A DNA stretch of 64,000 nucleotides from Sorex araneus (lineage: Eukaryota; Chordata; Mammalia; Eulipotyphla; Soricidae). Of the stretch, positions 1-10,589 are shown one piece after another; positions within the stretch are counted from its first letter, which is position 1, and every line of letters begins with the position of its first letter. A program made the position numbers and the translations under genes. The stretch is from the NCBI RefSeq assembly GCF_027595985.1, contig NC_073302.1, forward strand, positions 10,542,966 to 10,606,965. The letters run 5' to 3'. Under the pieces are notes generated by a model. It was not told the DNA's origin. It made no database searches and worked only from the letters and a program-made list of their open reading frames with translations.

Positions 1-2009
1 GACCGATGTCGCTGTTGTCCAAAATTTCCAAACGGAATCAGACCACCGTCTCCTTTGTGCGAAATTCTACTTCACGACTGGGGAGAAAGGGCTACAAAGT
101 TTAAGAAGAGAACTCCCAGAATGACCATCAACTGGGAGTTCTTTAGCACTATTGCAGCAATATAGGAAGATGCTGTGGTTGACAACAAGTACAAAGAATA
201 CTATCGACTGTTTCAGCACCTCCAGGATTGTGTGAGGAACGCTGAGAGAGAGACACAAAAAGACGCCTGTCTTTGGAAATGCTCGAGCTCATTTGCCAAT
301 GTGGTTTGGCCCGAGCCTCAGACAATCTCAAGCTAATATTCGAGCTTGCAAAGCTGTGCAGAGAAGTGATAAAGGAAGACCTCAAAGAGAGAAGAGCAGC
401 AATGTTGGCCCACCTATCCTTCACCAACTATAAGACCAAGATGACTGCCCTTTGATGTCCTGATGGACCTATCACATCTTCCAGAAGGGCAATGGAAAAG
501 GTTATCCACGACTTCTACTCTGATCTCTTTGATAGCCACGTCCACCTCGCCACATACCAAATTCCTCAGGATGGATATGTTGTTCCCGGTGTTCGTTCTC
601 CCTCCCGAAATCCTACATGCCATTTTGTTGGTAAAGAAGCGTATAGCACCAGGTCCAGACAAGGTCAGACCCGAACACCTGAAGAATCTGCTGCCAGTAG
701 TCATCAATACACTGGCTCTTTACACACTACCTGTCTGAATGCAAGTTTCCATCCCAATGGAAAACCATCAGGACCATCCTGTTTGTTGTACAAGAAGGGA
801 GACATCCATGACATCAGCAACTATTGCCCAATCTGCCAGTTGTCCATCGTCTACAAGTTACTCACTCGAGTCATCCTGAATAGGATCGACAGAACACTAG
901 ACGAAGGACAAACATGCAAGCAAGTCGGGTTGCACAAAGGATTCTGCATGATTGACCATATCCACATGGTTACCAAGCTCACTGAGGTTTCGCAAGAGTT
1001 CAAGATGCCGCTCTGTCTGACGTTCATTGATTTAAAGAAGACCTTTAATTCTGTTGAAACTGAAGCAGTCATTGAAGCCCTAGCCAAACAGGGCATTCAA
1101 ACTCAGTACATCAAGATCCTCTGTGAGCCATATTACAGATTCACCACCAGGATCTCACCATTATACAAGGAAGTGATCATCAACATAAAGAGTGGGGTTC
1201 GGCAGGGTGATACCATTTCACCGAAACTCTTCAGTGCGCCCCTTGAGAATGTCATGTGATCACTGGAATGGGAAAGAATGGGAGTGAAGATAGACGGTTG
1301 GCAACTACATCACCTCCACTTCACTGATGACATCAGTCTAATAAGATCAAATATTAACCAAGTGGCATGAAGGCTGGCCGACTTCAACCATGAGTGTGGA
1401 AAGGTCAGACTGTAGCTGAATCTCAGGAAGACAATGTTCACGAGAAACGAATTAGTTCCTGACATTCTATTTGCCCTCAATGGAACAAACATCTCCGAAA
1501 TCAGTAGTTATGTGTACCTATGTTGAGAACTCAACATGACAAACAACCTGGCACCTGAACTATGCAGGCGTAAGAGAGCAGCTTGGAATGCCTTCAAGAG
1601 CATCGAAGCTGAGGATGAGAGGATGAAGAACCTCTGGCTCTGGGCACATCTTTTCAACTTCACCATTCTTCCTACACTAACATACACCTCAGAGACCTGG
1701 GCCCTACGAAAACAGGATGAGAACTCTATTTGAGTCTCCCAAAGAGGAATCGAAAAAGCTATGGTTTGAATACCACATTTCACTCAAGTGAGAGAAGGAA
1801 CCTGAAGTTTCAACCTCTGCCGATGATCAAGAATCAGGGATGCTGTCACGTTTGCCAAGGCGTCAAAAATCAGATGGCTGAACACGTAATGCAATTCAGA
1901 GACAACTACTGGACTAGAGCTGTTACCGACTGGATTCCACGGGACATCAAAAGAATGCATGGCTGCCCACCTATGAGATGGTCAGACTTCTTTGTCAAAA
2001 CCTTGAGTG
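1..2009 (+). mobile_element. RTE-clade non-LTR retrotransposon, 5' part outside window
   Basis: Decayed RTE element coding for an apurinic-type endonuclease followed by a reverse transcriptase. The window opens inside the C-terminal end of the endonuclease, where the text matches the SDHRLL motif region of the fuller copy at 19036-22310. The reverse transcriptase is readable in pieces: FIDLKKTF near 1024-1050, the GVRQGDTISPKLF block near 1195-1235 and an FTDD catalytic box near 1318-1329, in place of the more usual FADD. Further on come the RTE tail blocks with a TYTSETWALRKQDE stretch (about 1680-1730) and a WTRAVTDWIPRDIKR stretch (about 1910-1950). Stops and frameshifts break the frame at many points, so it is dead. 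By memory the protein order and wording follow Caenorhabditis RTE-1 more closely than ruminant BovB. Confidence 0.88.
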
Positions 2010-2544
2010 AGGTCCTGCTTCACTGCAAACGTTATCTTCCCCATCGGCATGGTACTTAGGCTCCACCTCGCCAATCTGAATGTTGAGGGTGTTGGAATAG
2101 AGGTGCAGGGCGGCCCGGTTACTCATCCTGACATGCAGAGACGCGTATTTGGCGTTGGAGTTCTCTCTCAGGGCCCGCGAGGCCTGGTCCATCAGCTTCT
2201 GGGCCTGGCCAGGGCGCCGGTGGGAACGCGTCATGGCCAGGGAGGTGAAGTGTCCATGGGGCACGTCTTCCAGGACCTCTTCCCACGATCTTGCCGTTCT
2301 CATCCTCAGTGGTGTAGGAGAGCTGGGGCCAGGGGAGGCCGTGGTAGAAGTAGTAATTCATCTGGTAGTTCACAGGCAGACCCAGCAGGGTACAGTGCTG
2401 CATGTTCATCAGGTCCTCGGGCCTCGCGTTTTGAAAATTCATCGCTGGTGGCAGCTCTCAGGCACTGGCAATTGCCCTGAGGCCACGCCCTGGGGCTGCA
2501 CAGGGAACGGGGTCTGACCTCCCAGCAGGGGAACAGCAGAAGAG
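2010..2544 (-). pseudogene. NAA10: NAA10/NAA11 (N-alpha-acetyltransferase catalytic subunit) retrocopy, broken
   Basis: Minus-strand copy of the catalytic subunit of the NatA N-terminal acetyltransferase. The start codon is at 2442 and reads [17 protein letters not shown], followed by YYFYHG, PWPQLSY and DENGKIVG. The frame is then lost by a short deletion and resumes as [32 protein letters not shown] and [14 protein letters not shown], ending near residue 150 of about 235. No introns are present, which is typical of a retrocopy. The GNAT acetyl-CoA loop is altered: the RRLGLA-type segment reads RRPGQA. The copy sits inside an RTE element, which resumes at 2545. No poly-A tail is visible at the truncated 3' side, so the insertion was incomplete or trimmed. 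NAA11, itself an autosomal retrogene, is an equally possible parent. Positions 2443-2544 would be 5' leader; I do not recognise them. Confidence 0.85.
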
Positions 2545-2685
2545 GCCCTCTTTGTATTCTTGGAGTGAGCAGACACCATTGGGCTACACTAGCATGCGAC
2601 AAGGATGAATCTAATGGAGATGTTACTGGCACCCTCTCGAGCAAATCGATGAACAACGGGATGACAAGTGATACACGTGATAGAT
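2545..2685 (+). mobile_element. RTE 3' end, continuation after the NAA10 insertion
   Basis: The RTE text interrupted at 2009 resumes here. It carries the GVSRHHWATLACD coding stretch seen in the minus-strand copy near 19100-19170, followed by the conserved non-coding tail that ends in GAACAACGGGATGACA and a few simple-repeat bases. RTE elements usually end in short microsatellite-like units instead of poly-A, which fits. Confidence 0.82.
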
Positions 2686-2810
2686 TCTTTGGCTTTTCTT
2701 TCATTGTCATTCACTTTGTAGATCTTTCACTTTTCACCTTTCACCTTTCACTGAGTCTATAATTGTTTATAGATATGTTTTTTGTTTATTGTAAAGAGCC
2801 TATAGCTTGC

Positions 2811-3005
2811 CTTTCTTTCTTTCTCTCTCTTTCTTTCTCACCCTCTGCCTCACTCTCTTTGGTTTTGGCACACCCAACTATGGTAAACACTTACTCCTGA
2901 CTCTTTGCTTTGGGTAATTCCAGGTAGTGCTTGGGATATTGTAGTCTGGCTGGGAATCAAACCCAGGTCAGATGCACGCAAAGAAAGGTCCACACTCACT
3001 GTAAC
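2811..3005 (-). repeat. Old degenerate SINE with a pyrimidine microsatellite
   Basis: A run of CTTT/CT units (2811-2842) is followed by a decayed tRNA-SINE-like segment: an altered GGTTTTGGCACACCC end, TACTCCTGACTC, and GGGAATCAAACCCAGG as the inverted B-box remnant near 2951-2966. The same repeat sits at 37140-37360 in unit C, so it predates the duplication. Confidence 0.6.
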
Positions 3006-3450
3006 ATTGCTCTGGACAATGAGAAACAGTTTTAAAATTGCAGTGTTTGGTGATTGTTGTGATCTTAGGAGCTCCTTTAGCTATATAGGTGTTGTTAACC
3101 TGTCATAAATATGGAATTTTTCAATGATCTGTTTTCACTCTAGACTATCTTGTATCTTTATATTAGTTACTAGTGCATATGGTATCATTACACAGTTTTG
3201 TCCCTCATATGTCCCTCAAAATTTTGTCTTCATTTATTCTTGCAGGTAAGTTAGTTTCTGTACAGCTCAGACTGGCCTTGCTAAATTATCACTAAATTAT
3301 GACCGTAGTCTAAATTATCACTCACACTTGTGCCAACTTGCATTCTTTGGAGTGATGGATTTGGAGAGGGTCTCCCTGTTAATATTTGATAGTGATGCAA
3401 GAAGAGAGAGAACTTTTGTTTCAATGACTAAGAATGAAAGCAAAACTGGA

Positions 3451-4373
3451 CAGCCGCTTGGCTGTGGAACGAGCAGGATCCAGAGGCAGGTATATGACTT
3501 GGGGTTCCAGTGAGTGCTTGCAACCAAGTATCCAGACTGTGAACTAAGCTTTTGCCCCACGCCAGCTAACGAAGGAAATATCCTTCTTCCTTGGTTTTTC
3601 TTCCCTCCAGGAGGAGGAGGTGTGGTGTCCGACATTTTATGGGACTTTTGAGCAGGTATGAACTTGGTGGCGCGGGGGGTGGGGCGGGGGAAATGTCCTT
3701 TGAACTTGAAACAGCGGGATGCCTGGGCAGTCTTGGGCCGGGGCCGGAGCTCAGGATCAGGCCCAGAATCGACCCGGGTGGCCATGCCTTTGCACAGCCG
3801 CTTGGCTGCGGAACGAGCAGGATGCAGAGCCAGCTATATGACTTGTGGTTCCAGCGAGTGCTTGCAACCATGTATCCAGACTGTGAACTAAGCTTTTGCT
3901 CCATGCTGCACCAGGAAGAGAAATGATTCAATTTGCAACTTAAATCTCCCTGGATTTAATTACTAAAATACAGAAATTGTAAACTAAGCAGTAGCGGCCG
4001 CGCAACTTTTCATCCCTTCATTCTCATCAGTGGAAAACTAATTATCAAATATTTCCTTGTCAATAGGGCTATATTCTTGGGGGATAAATTCCAACAAGAA
4101 TAGTGAGTTCTGTGTTGAAACTCCAACAACAATAGTGAGTTTTGTGTTGAAATATGGAATGTAATCAAGGTAAAGAGAAAAGGAAGTGAAATTTATCAGT
4201 TATGCGGGGAGGGGGGTAGGGGGTGTGTGATGTATACCGGGTTATTTTGGTGGTGGAATATGGGCACTGGTGAAAGGACGGGTGTTTATGCACTGTATAA
4301 CTGAGACATAAGCCTGAGAACTTTGTAACTTTCCACATGGTGATTCAATAAAATAAATTAAAAAAAAAGAAAA
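3451..4373 (+). mobile_element. Composite retroposon, about 0.92 kb, unclassified family
   Basis: The insertion is flanked by a 15-base target duplication with one mismatch (3436-3450 and 4374-4388). Unit C lacks it at the matching point (about 37770-37785), so both ends are certain. The head contains a segment of about 110 bases (3451-3560) repeated at about 3795-3905, a period near 344 bases, with a GC-rich middle. The tail (about 4210-4370) holds a G-rich tract, TGGGCACTGGTGAAAGGA, GTGATTCAATAAAATAAA and an A-rich end, closely like the 3' ends of the L1 elements here. No long ORF is evident. A non-autonomous element mobilised by L1 is the simplest reading. Two partial relatives lie at 31753-32160 and 34268-34695. 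Confidence 0.75.
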
Positions 4374-5268
4374 GAAAGCAAGACTGGAAATTATTAGAAA
4401 GGAGAGAAAAAGACTCAAGTGGATAAATTGAAACATTTGATCACCACGACAATGGGAATCATTTTTTTAATCTATGTATTAATGATATAAAGACCGTAAT
4501 TTATATCTATACATGGTTATGCATGAATATACTCATATATGTGTCTACATTTTGTGTACATTATTTTTATATCTTACAAACAAAAGTACAATATGTTTAT
4601 TGTAAAATACAAAACTTCCATTATCTATGTAATTTACATATATATGTAGATATTTCATAATAACCTTTCAATCAGAAAGTTATGGGTTGTTTTAATTCCT
4701 TCCTAATTCATCTTTATCCTGTTGTGCCAGAGCATAAAGAAAGTGCATAAACCTAAAGGCATATCATGTTCAATATCTAGACAAGTAATGCATACATTAG
4801 TCACCTGGGTCAAGACAGAAAACTTTTCTGACACCATCAGTATCTGAAATACTATAAGAACAAAAGTTTTCAAAATCGCATCCTAAAACTTATTTAATAA
4901 AAAATAAATTCATTTAAAACTATACAATTATTGTAGAGCCATTTCCAGTTTTGGGAAGCTGGGAAGTCACCGTTATTCTTGGGTGGGGATGAACTGATTC
5001 AAAAGTCATCTGACAGCGATATGGAGATTCTGAGGAAGGGTATGAATCCATACTTAAGAGGAAATGAAAAGTAAACATTAAAAATTTATGATGGGAATGT
5101 CAAAATAAAAAAAACTGAAAACATGATTTCTGTAAGCTTTTTTCCTTTAGCACTCTTTTTACTGGTCAGTCTGGTTAATAAAACCGGTTTTATGTCAGCA
5201 GAGTGAGACATGAGAATACCAACGTCTTTGAGATATGTGTGTGTAAACAGGTATATTTGTTATCTCAT

Positions 5269-6222
5269 TCAGACTAAGCTGTTTGACTTGCAGAACATCA
5301 CCTTATTAGCAAACAACTTTAGTGCTTGTTTTATATCTCTGTTTCTCAGACTGTAGATGAAAGGGTTCAGCATGGGGGTGATTATCATATACATCACAGA
5401 AGCAGCCATTTCTTTACTACTAGACATGGATGGCGAAGAAAAAAAGTACACATCTGCAATGGTCCCATAGAATAAAGCCACAACGACGAGATGGGAACCA
5501 CAGGTAGAAAGGACTTTGAAAAATTTCTTAGCAGAAGGATTTTTCAGGACAGTGGCCCATATGCAGATATATGATACCATGACAAAAGTGAATGGAATAC
5601 CTACAATCATTCCTCCCTCAATGAATATGACCAGATTAATGAGTGAAGTGTCTGAGCAGGTTAGGTCCAGCAACCTAGTTTCTTCACAGAAGAAATGGCG
5701 GATGGTAATATCACCACAGAAGGACACTTGGGACGAGAGCAGGGTGTGTATCAGTGCGTGTGAGGAACTGAAGATCCAGGACCAAGCAACTAATGAGATA
5801 CACCGTGCCTGCCTCATGATCATGGTGTAGTGGAGTGGCTGACAGATGGCTACATACCTGTCATAGGCCATCACTGCAAGAATAAAATTATCAGTACAAG
5901 CAAAAAATAGTAAAAAGTATAACTGAGAAATGCACCCTGTGTAGGGGATGGACTTGTGATTACTCTGCATGTCCACCAACATCTTGGGAACTGTGACAGT
6001 TGATAAAAATACGTCATTGAAGGCCAAGACACTGAGGAAGAAGTACATGGGGGTGTGGAGACGAGAGTCTATCCTGATGAGTAGGACGATGAGCAGGTTC
6101 CCCAGTATGGTGGTCAGGTATATGACCAGGAAGAGCATCATGAACCAGCCCTGTTGTTCTGGTGGTATAGGGAGACCTTGGAGTAGGAATTCAGAAACTC
6201 TGGTCTCATTCTGTTTCTTCAT
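5269..6222 (-). CDS. Olfactory receptor, class II, OR1-family-like (copy A)
   Basis: Intronless seven-transmembrane odorant receptor of 317 aa, expected in olfactory neuron cilia where it couples to G-olf. Visible features are an N-glycosylation site NET near residue 5, GN at 41-42 in TM1, PMYFFLS at 58-64, Cys97, MAYDRYVAIC at 118-127, Cys179 in extracellular loop 2, KVLSTCGSH near 236-244 in TM6 and PMLNPFIYSLRN near 283-294 in TM7. Length is normal for the family. I chose the ATG at 6222 over the in-frame ATG at 6282 because the paralogue at 40374 starts at the same place and a conserved splice-acceptor-like site lies between the two ATGs. Extracellular loop 2 reads FCEETRLLDLTCSD, unlike the FCELTALLEVCCSD of copy C. 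No stop or frameshift is seen. OR1 subfamily assignment is tentative. Confidence 0.95.
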   Translation of the reverse strand: MKKQNETRVSEFLLQGLPIPPEQQGWFMMLFLVIYLTTILGNLLIVLLIRIDSRLHTPMYFFLSVLAFNDVFLSTVTVPKMLVDMQSNHKSIPYTGCISQLYFLLFFACTDNFILAVMAYDRYVAICQPLHYTMIMRQARCISLVAWSWIFSSSHALIHTLLSSQVSFCGDITIRHFFCEETRLLDLTCSDTSLINLVIFIEGGMIVGIPFTFVMVSYICIWATVLKNPSAKKFFKVLSTCGSHLVVVALFYGTIADVYFFSSPSMSSSKEMAASVMYMIITPMLNPFIYSLRNRDIKQALKLFANKVMFCKSNSLV

Positions 6223-6235
6223 GATGCTCTTCTTT

Positions 6236-6262
6236 TTTCTGGGAGTCAAAAAGAAGGAAATA
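6236..6262 (-). promoter_or_regulatory. Putative 3' splice acceptor before the OR coding exon
   Basis: On the minus strand a pyrimidine tract (TTCCTTCTTTTTGACTCCC) is followed by AG at 6240-6239, 17 bases before the ATG at 6222. OR genes commonly have non-coding upstream exons spliced just before an intronless coding exon. The same acceptor position is kept in copy C (40392-40391). Inferred, not proven. Confidence 0.45.
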
Positions 6263-6678
6263 TTCAGAACCTGAATAGCCATATTATAGCAACATAATTT
6301 TTATATGAAAGAGTTGTTATTTTTTGACTAGTCTTTGGTCAAAACTTACATGTATGTATTCATGAATCACCACGTAACATTCGGGTTCTAAAAATACATA
6401 ACATTTTTCACAATTTGCAAAGTACTTTTCTTCACTGTATCAGTATATCACTGACAACACTCCACCATAGTTGAAGGAGGTAATCTTTGCTGGTTTTTGT
6501 ATTCAAGGTAAAGAGCAAGATGGCAAGTATTTCTTAGAGACTGAACTACTCAGGGACACTGGTTCGATCTCTCTGTGTTCCTTAAGGTAGATTGTGACTG
6601 ATTATGTGAGGAGACACCACAATAAACTAATTAACTACAAAAAACAGAGAACCTTGATTTTCATAGGATTTAACTTTT

Positions 6679-7418
6679 AAAAAAATTTTTTATTGATTCA
6701 CAGTGAGATATAGTTACAAGCTTTCATGTCTGAGTTACAATCACACAATGATCAAACACCCATCCCTCCACCAGTGCACATTCTCCACCACCAATATCCC
6801 CAGTATACCACCACCTTTCCCACCCTCCCACTGCTTCCATGGCAGACAATATTTCCCATACTCTCTCTCGACTATTGGGCATTATGGTTTGCAATGCAGA
6901 TATTGAGACGTCATCATGTTTGGTCTTTCATCTACTTCCGGCACATAACTCCCATCACTCCCGATCCTCCAACCATCATTTTCTAGTGATCCCTTCTCCA
7001 TTCCAGCTATCCTCTCTCTGCCCACTCACGAAACAGGCTTCAAACTATAGAGCAATCTTCCTACCCTACTGTCCGTAGGTGTTACTCTCATGTTATGTTA
7101 TTTAAACTCCACAAATGAGTGCAGTCCTTCTATATCTGTCCCTCTCTTTCCGACTCATTTCACATAGCATGATATTATTCATGTCTATCCAATATAAGCA
7201 AATTTCATGACTTCATCTCACCTAACAGCTACATAGTATTGCATTGTGTAGATGTACCAAAGTTTCTTTAACCAGTTGTCTGTTCTTGGGCACATGGGCT
7301 GTTTGTAGATTTTGGCTATTGGGAACAGTGCTGCAATGAACATATAGGTACGGATTTCATTTCTACTGTGCTTTTTTGCTCTCTGGGGATATAATACAAA
7401 AAGTGGTATTGTGAGGTC
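6679..7418 (-). mobile_element. L1, 5'-truncated, inserted in OR unit A
   Basis: The 3' portion of an L1 on the minus strand: inverted 3' terminus at the left (TTTTTTATTGATTCACAGTG), inverted 3'UTR with the CCACCACC and CCTCCCA tract, then the inverted end of ORF2 (IYKQPMCPRTDNWLKKLW on the minus strand). A perfect 14-base target duplication AGGATTTAACTTTT lies at 6665-6678 and 7419-7432. The matching points in units B (about 29810) and C (about 41425) carry no insertion. Confidence 0.9.
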
Positions 7419-8461
7419 AGGATTTAACTTTTGACAATTGTAGCCCTTCACCCAGGAAAAGAGGAACAGACCATGTTCACAAAGAGTGTGAGATACCTGT
7501 TTAGACAGGCTTATTTCATAAGACTTCTGTAAGTATTGTCCCAGAATTTGGAGATTTATGAACCTTGAAGGTTTATGACAAAAACATTTAGTTTGAGGAA
7601 AGATTATTAGAGTCCCTCTTCTAGACACAACATTGATTATTTGCCAGACACAGGGCTGAATGATTATTGATTACTTTTGAATTTAGCATCTCAATATAGC
7701 ATTGTGATTGAGACTAAGTCACCTTTTCTTTACCAGTGGAACCTAAGCAAAAGAGATAAATATAGCATTTCAGAATGTGGATTAGACCATTTCTAACCCA
7801 TTGAGATCCTGAAATCAAAGGAACAAGTCTGCATACTTACCTAGAGGAAGAAAGGCACCTGATCCTGCCTGTTCAATGCAGGAATGTGGCCATCACTGAC
7901 AGACTCCTGAGTGTCTGTAGGCATAAAGATGGGTCCCATTTACTCACAGATCCCATCAGAGAAATACTGTATTTATCAAACATCATTAATAACTAATAAA
8001 AGCAGAAAGCTTGGATGGTTTGCAGAGATAACATAGAGACATAAAAAAGAAAAGCAAATATTACACATCACCGCATCACTGAGTTAGGATTTCAAAACTC
8101 CCCCATGCTGACTATGGGGAAACTCAGGAAATTTCTCCTTCTTGCTAGTGACCATATCTATGTCTCTTCATATTCAGCAATCTCATGACTCAGTTTTGAT
8201 ACCTGTTTACAAGTTGAGAATATGGAAGAGATTGAACAAGGGCAGGCTAGATATTTGGTATGAGGGTTCAAATCACCCTAAGAGGGCTCTATATCTGCTT
8301 CCTCGGAATCCCCTGATGCTGTGTTCACTTGTCATAGAGAAAAGAATCTTTCAGTCACATGTAGTTTTAGTTATAACTTTTTAGATCTTGCCTTTGCTCT
8401 CAGGCTCTCTGGTTTTTTAAACTCGTTCTTGAGTATTCATCTCATACTATGTTATATTTCC

Positions 8462-8625
8462 CTTTTTGGGTCACACCCGGAGACACACAGGGGTTATTCC
8501 TGGCTCTGTTCTCAGAAATTAACTCCCGGTGGTGCTAAGGGGACCATATGGGATCCTGGGAATCGAACCCAGGTCAGCAGCGTGCAAGTCAAACGCCCTA
8601 CCCACTGTACTATAGCTCCAGCCCC
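8462..8625 (-). mobile_element. tRNA-derived SINE (shrew type)
   Basis: Inverted copy: TTTTTGGGTCACACCCGG at the tail side and an inverted tRNA-like head at the right with B-box GGGAATCGAACCC and the terminal CTCCAGCCCC. About 160 bases, moderately diverged. Confidence 0.85.
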
Positions 8626-8639
8626 AATACTCTGTTTTT

Positions 8640-9015
8640 TATATCCCAAAACAATTTTAGGATGCCCTGCATTTGAACTCATTTGCAGTAGGAACAGGGG
8701 TCAGGAAGTCTGGTCCCTAGTGGTACACTTGCCACATTGGAGGGAGAGGGCAGTTAGGATAAATATGTGATCACTAAGACAATGATAGTTGGAAATGATC
8801 ACTGTGGAAAGAACTGATTGCTGAAAGGTGATAAATAGGTGCAAATTATTCAGTACCTGTATTTAAAACTATAATACCCAAAAGGAAAGAAGGATAGTGA
8901 GAGAAAGAGAGAAGAATGGTATCTGCTATACATCCATACTGGGAAGTATGGGTGGCAGGATGGAAATGGGGACATCCGTGCTGTATCTCATGATGGTTCA
9001 ATGAAAACAAAGAAA
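8640..9015 (+). mobile_element. Old L1 3' end remnant
   Basis: Resembles the 3'UTR end of the old L1 at 25308-26650: AGGGCAGTTAGGAT, a tract of GGAAAGAAGGATAGTGAGAG and the ending GATGGTTCAATGAAAACAAAG. Equivalent remnants occur in unit C (42600-42960) and, inverted, in unit B (about 28380-28650), so it predates the duplications. Confidence 0.55.
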
Positions 9016-9034
9016 AACTTGTTTTTGAGCCACA

Positions 9035-9165
9035 ATCAATGGTACTAAGAGCTTATTATTGGTTCTGTGATCAGGAGTCCCTCCTGGTGGTGGCTGGGAA
9101 TGATTAGGCAGTGCTGCAGATCAAACCACATATTTGCAATACATATATCTTACCTCTTTTTCAGG
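9035..9165 (-). repeat. Degenerate old SINE
   Basis: Weak similarity to the inverted SINE layout: TCAGGAGTCCCTCCTGGTGG followed by a decayed B-box region near 9108-9125. The same piece occurs at 42985-43115 and inverted at about 28265-28360. Confidence 0.4.
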
Positions 9166-9829
9166 ACCCACTATATCTGTTTTTCAAAATGAATCCTTAG
9201 AGATATCATATAGATACAGACACCTGTTGAGGAAACACACATTTTATCATTTTATGCAAGCAAGAATCCATCACACAGCATATGCACATGGGATTCATGT
9301 ACATCCTTCTATGCACACAGTACCAGAACTTTCTGTCTTACAATTGGAAGCTCACTCTGATATCTTCACTCTTGGTAGGTCTAGAACCTTCTCATCCAGT
9401 CAGCAAGTCTTCAGCTTCTGCGGTACTTAGGAGGAATAAAACAGTGGGATGGAAACTTCTGTGAGCCCATAATCTCCTGAGCTTTCTATGTCTGTCCTTG
9501 ACCTAGAGGTCAATAAAGAAACCACTTTATAAACCTCATAGTGGACTAAGTCAAAGTCCCTGAGCTCCTGATTAAAGAAAAGAAGGTAATTGCCACAGCC
9601 CAATTTAACCTTGGAGAGGTGGTTGCGCAGAGGTGCTGTTGACCTAAGAGAGTTTTCCAGGTATCAAGGGCCCCTGGAATGGAACTACATGCTAAGTTCC
9701 TTCTGGACATAGGAATGGCTGGGATGCTTTCCAAACACCAATGAAGCCAATGCACATGTCTGACAGGGCTGGTGGTAGGTCTCTACCAGACACTCCTAGT
9801 TGACCCTAAATAGGGAAAGTAACTTCCCT

Positions 9830-10105
9830 CAAGGCAGAATCTCCTGGAGCCAAAAGCCTCCATCCCTCTTGGAGAGCCTGGCAAGCTAGGCTCTTGCCAG
9901 AGCTATCCTGCCTGCACAGCAGAGCCTGGCAAGCTACCCATGATGTATTTGATATGCCAAAACAGTACCAGTAACAACAATGTGTTCTTCCTGTTTCTTG
10001 AGTGAACAGACGCATCTGGGTTGCACTGGCATGTGGCAGGGATGAAGGAAGACGTTACTGGTGCCCGCTCGAACAATCGATGAATAACAAGATGATAGAA
10101 ATAGT
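9830..10105 (+). mobile_element. ORF-less RTE derivative (5' leader joined to 3' tail)
   Basis: The left part (AAAAGCCTCCATCCCTCTTGG, GGAGAGCCTGGCAAGCTA, TTTGATATGCCAAAACAGTA) matches the inverted 5' leader of the RTE at about 21905-22060. The right part (TTGAGTGAACAGACGCATCT to GAACAATCGATGAATAACAA) matches the RTE 3' tail. All of the endonuclease/RT coding region is missing. It ends in GATGATAGAAATAGTGATAG simple-repeat units. Confidence 0.8.
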
Positions 10106-10589
10106 GATAGAACTCTCCTCAGCCTTATTTCAGAAGGCTGAGAGAAGTGGACTTTAGGTACTGATTTCTGTCATTATAAATCTTTTATTACTGTTTTATT
10201 AGATCATGTAAGCTATGTAACATAGGCACACAATATATATACACTGTTATAATAAACTTCACATATTTTAGCAAAAGATCATTCAATAGCTTAATCACTG
10301 CTATTGATTCAGACTTGATCGTGATAAAATGGAGCTGCCAATTGATTAATTTAGTCTTCATTTGTTAGCTGCTGAGTTACTTTTGCTCTCTTCACACAAG
10401 AGCACTACTATATGATATAAACATTTGGCAAATTATCAGCACAAGAGCATCCTTCCATATTTAACAAGTATTAACACATACCTTATTGTCAGAGGCAGAT
10501 CAGGGCTTCATTCAGACTTCTCAGAAAAAGGTTCCAAGCACATAATCATTCTCAAGTTTTCCTTCAACACAATTTGCTCAATTCACCCC

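Noticed and set aside
2149-2517. Plus-strand frames over 2007-2517
   Set aside because: Antisense shadow of the NAA10 retrocopy.
3318-3785. A 155-codon minus-strand frame, Pro/Arg-rich
   Set aside because: Crosses the left edge of the composite retroposon into flank; absent from relatives, so not a conserved protein.
5516-5830. Plus-strand frames opposite the OR genes (also 39668-39982 and minus strand 30404-30712)
   Set aside because: Same antisense shadow in all three OR copies; explained by OR codon use.
6223-6282. Upstream ATG of OR copy A as the true start (337 aa)
   Set aside because: The extra 20 residues are absent from copy C, and the putative splice acceptor lies between the two ATGs.
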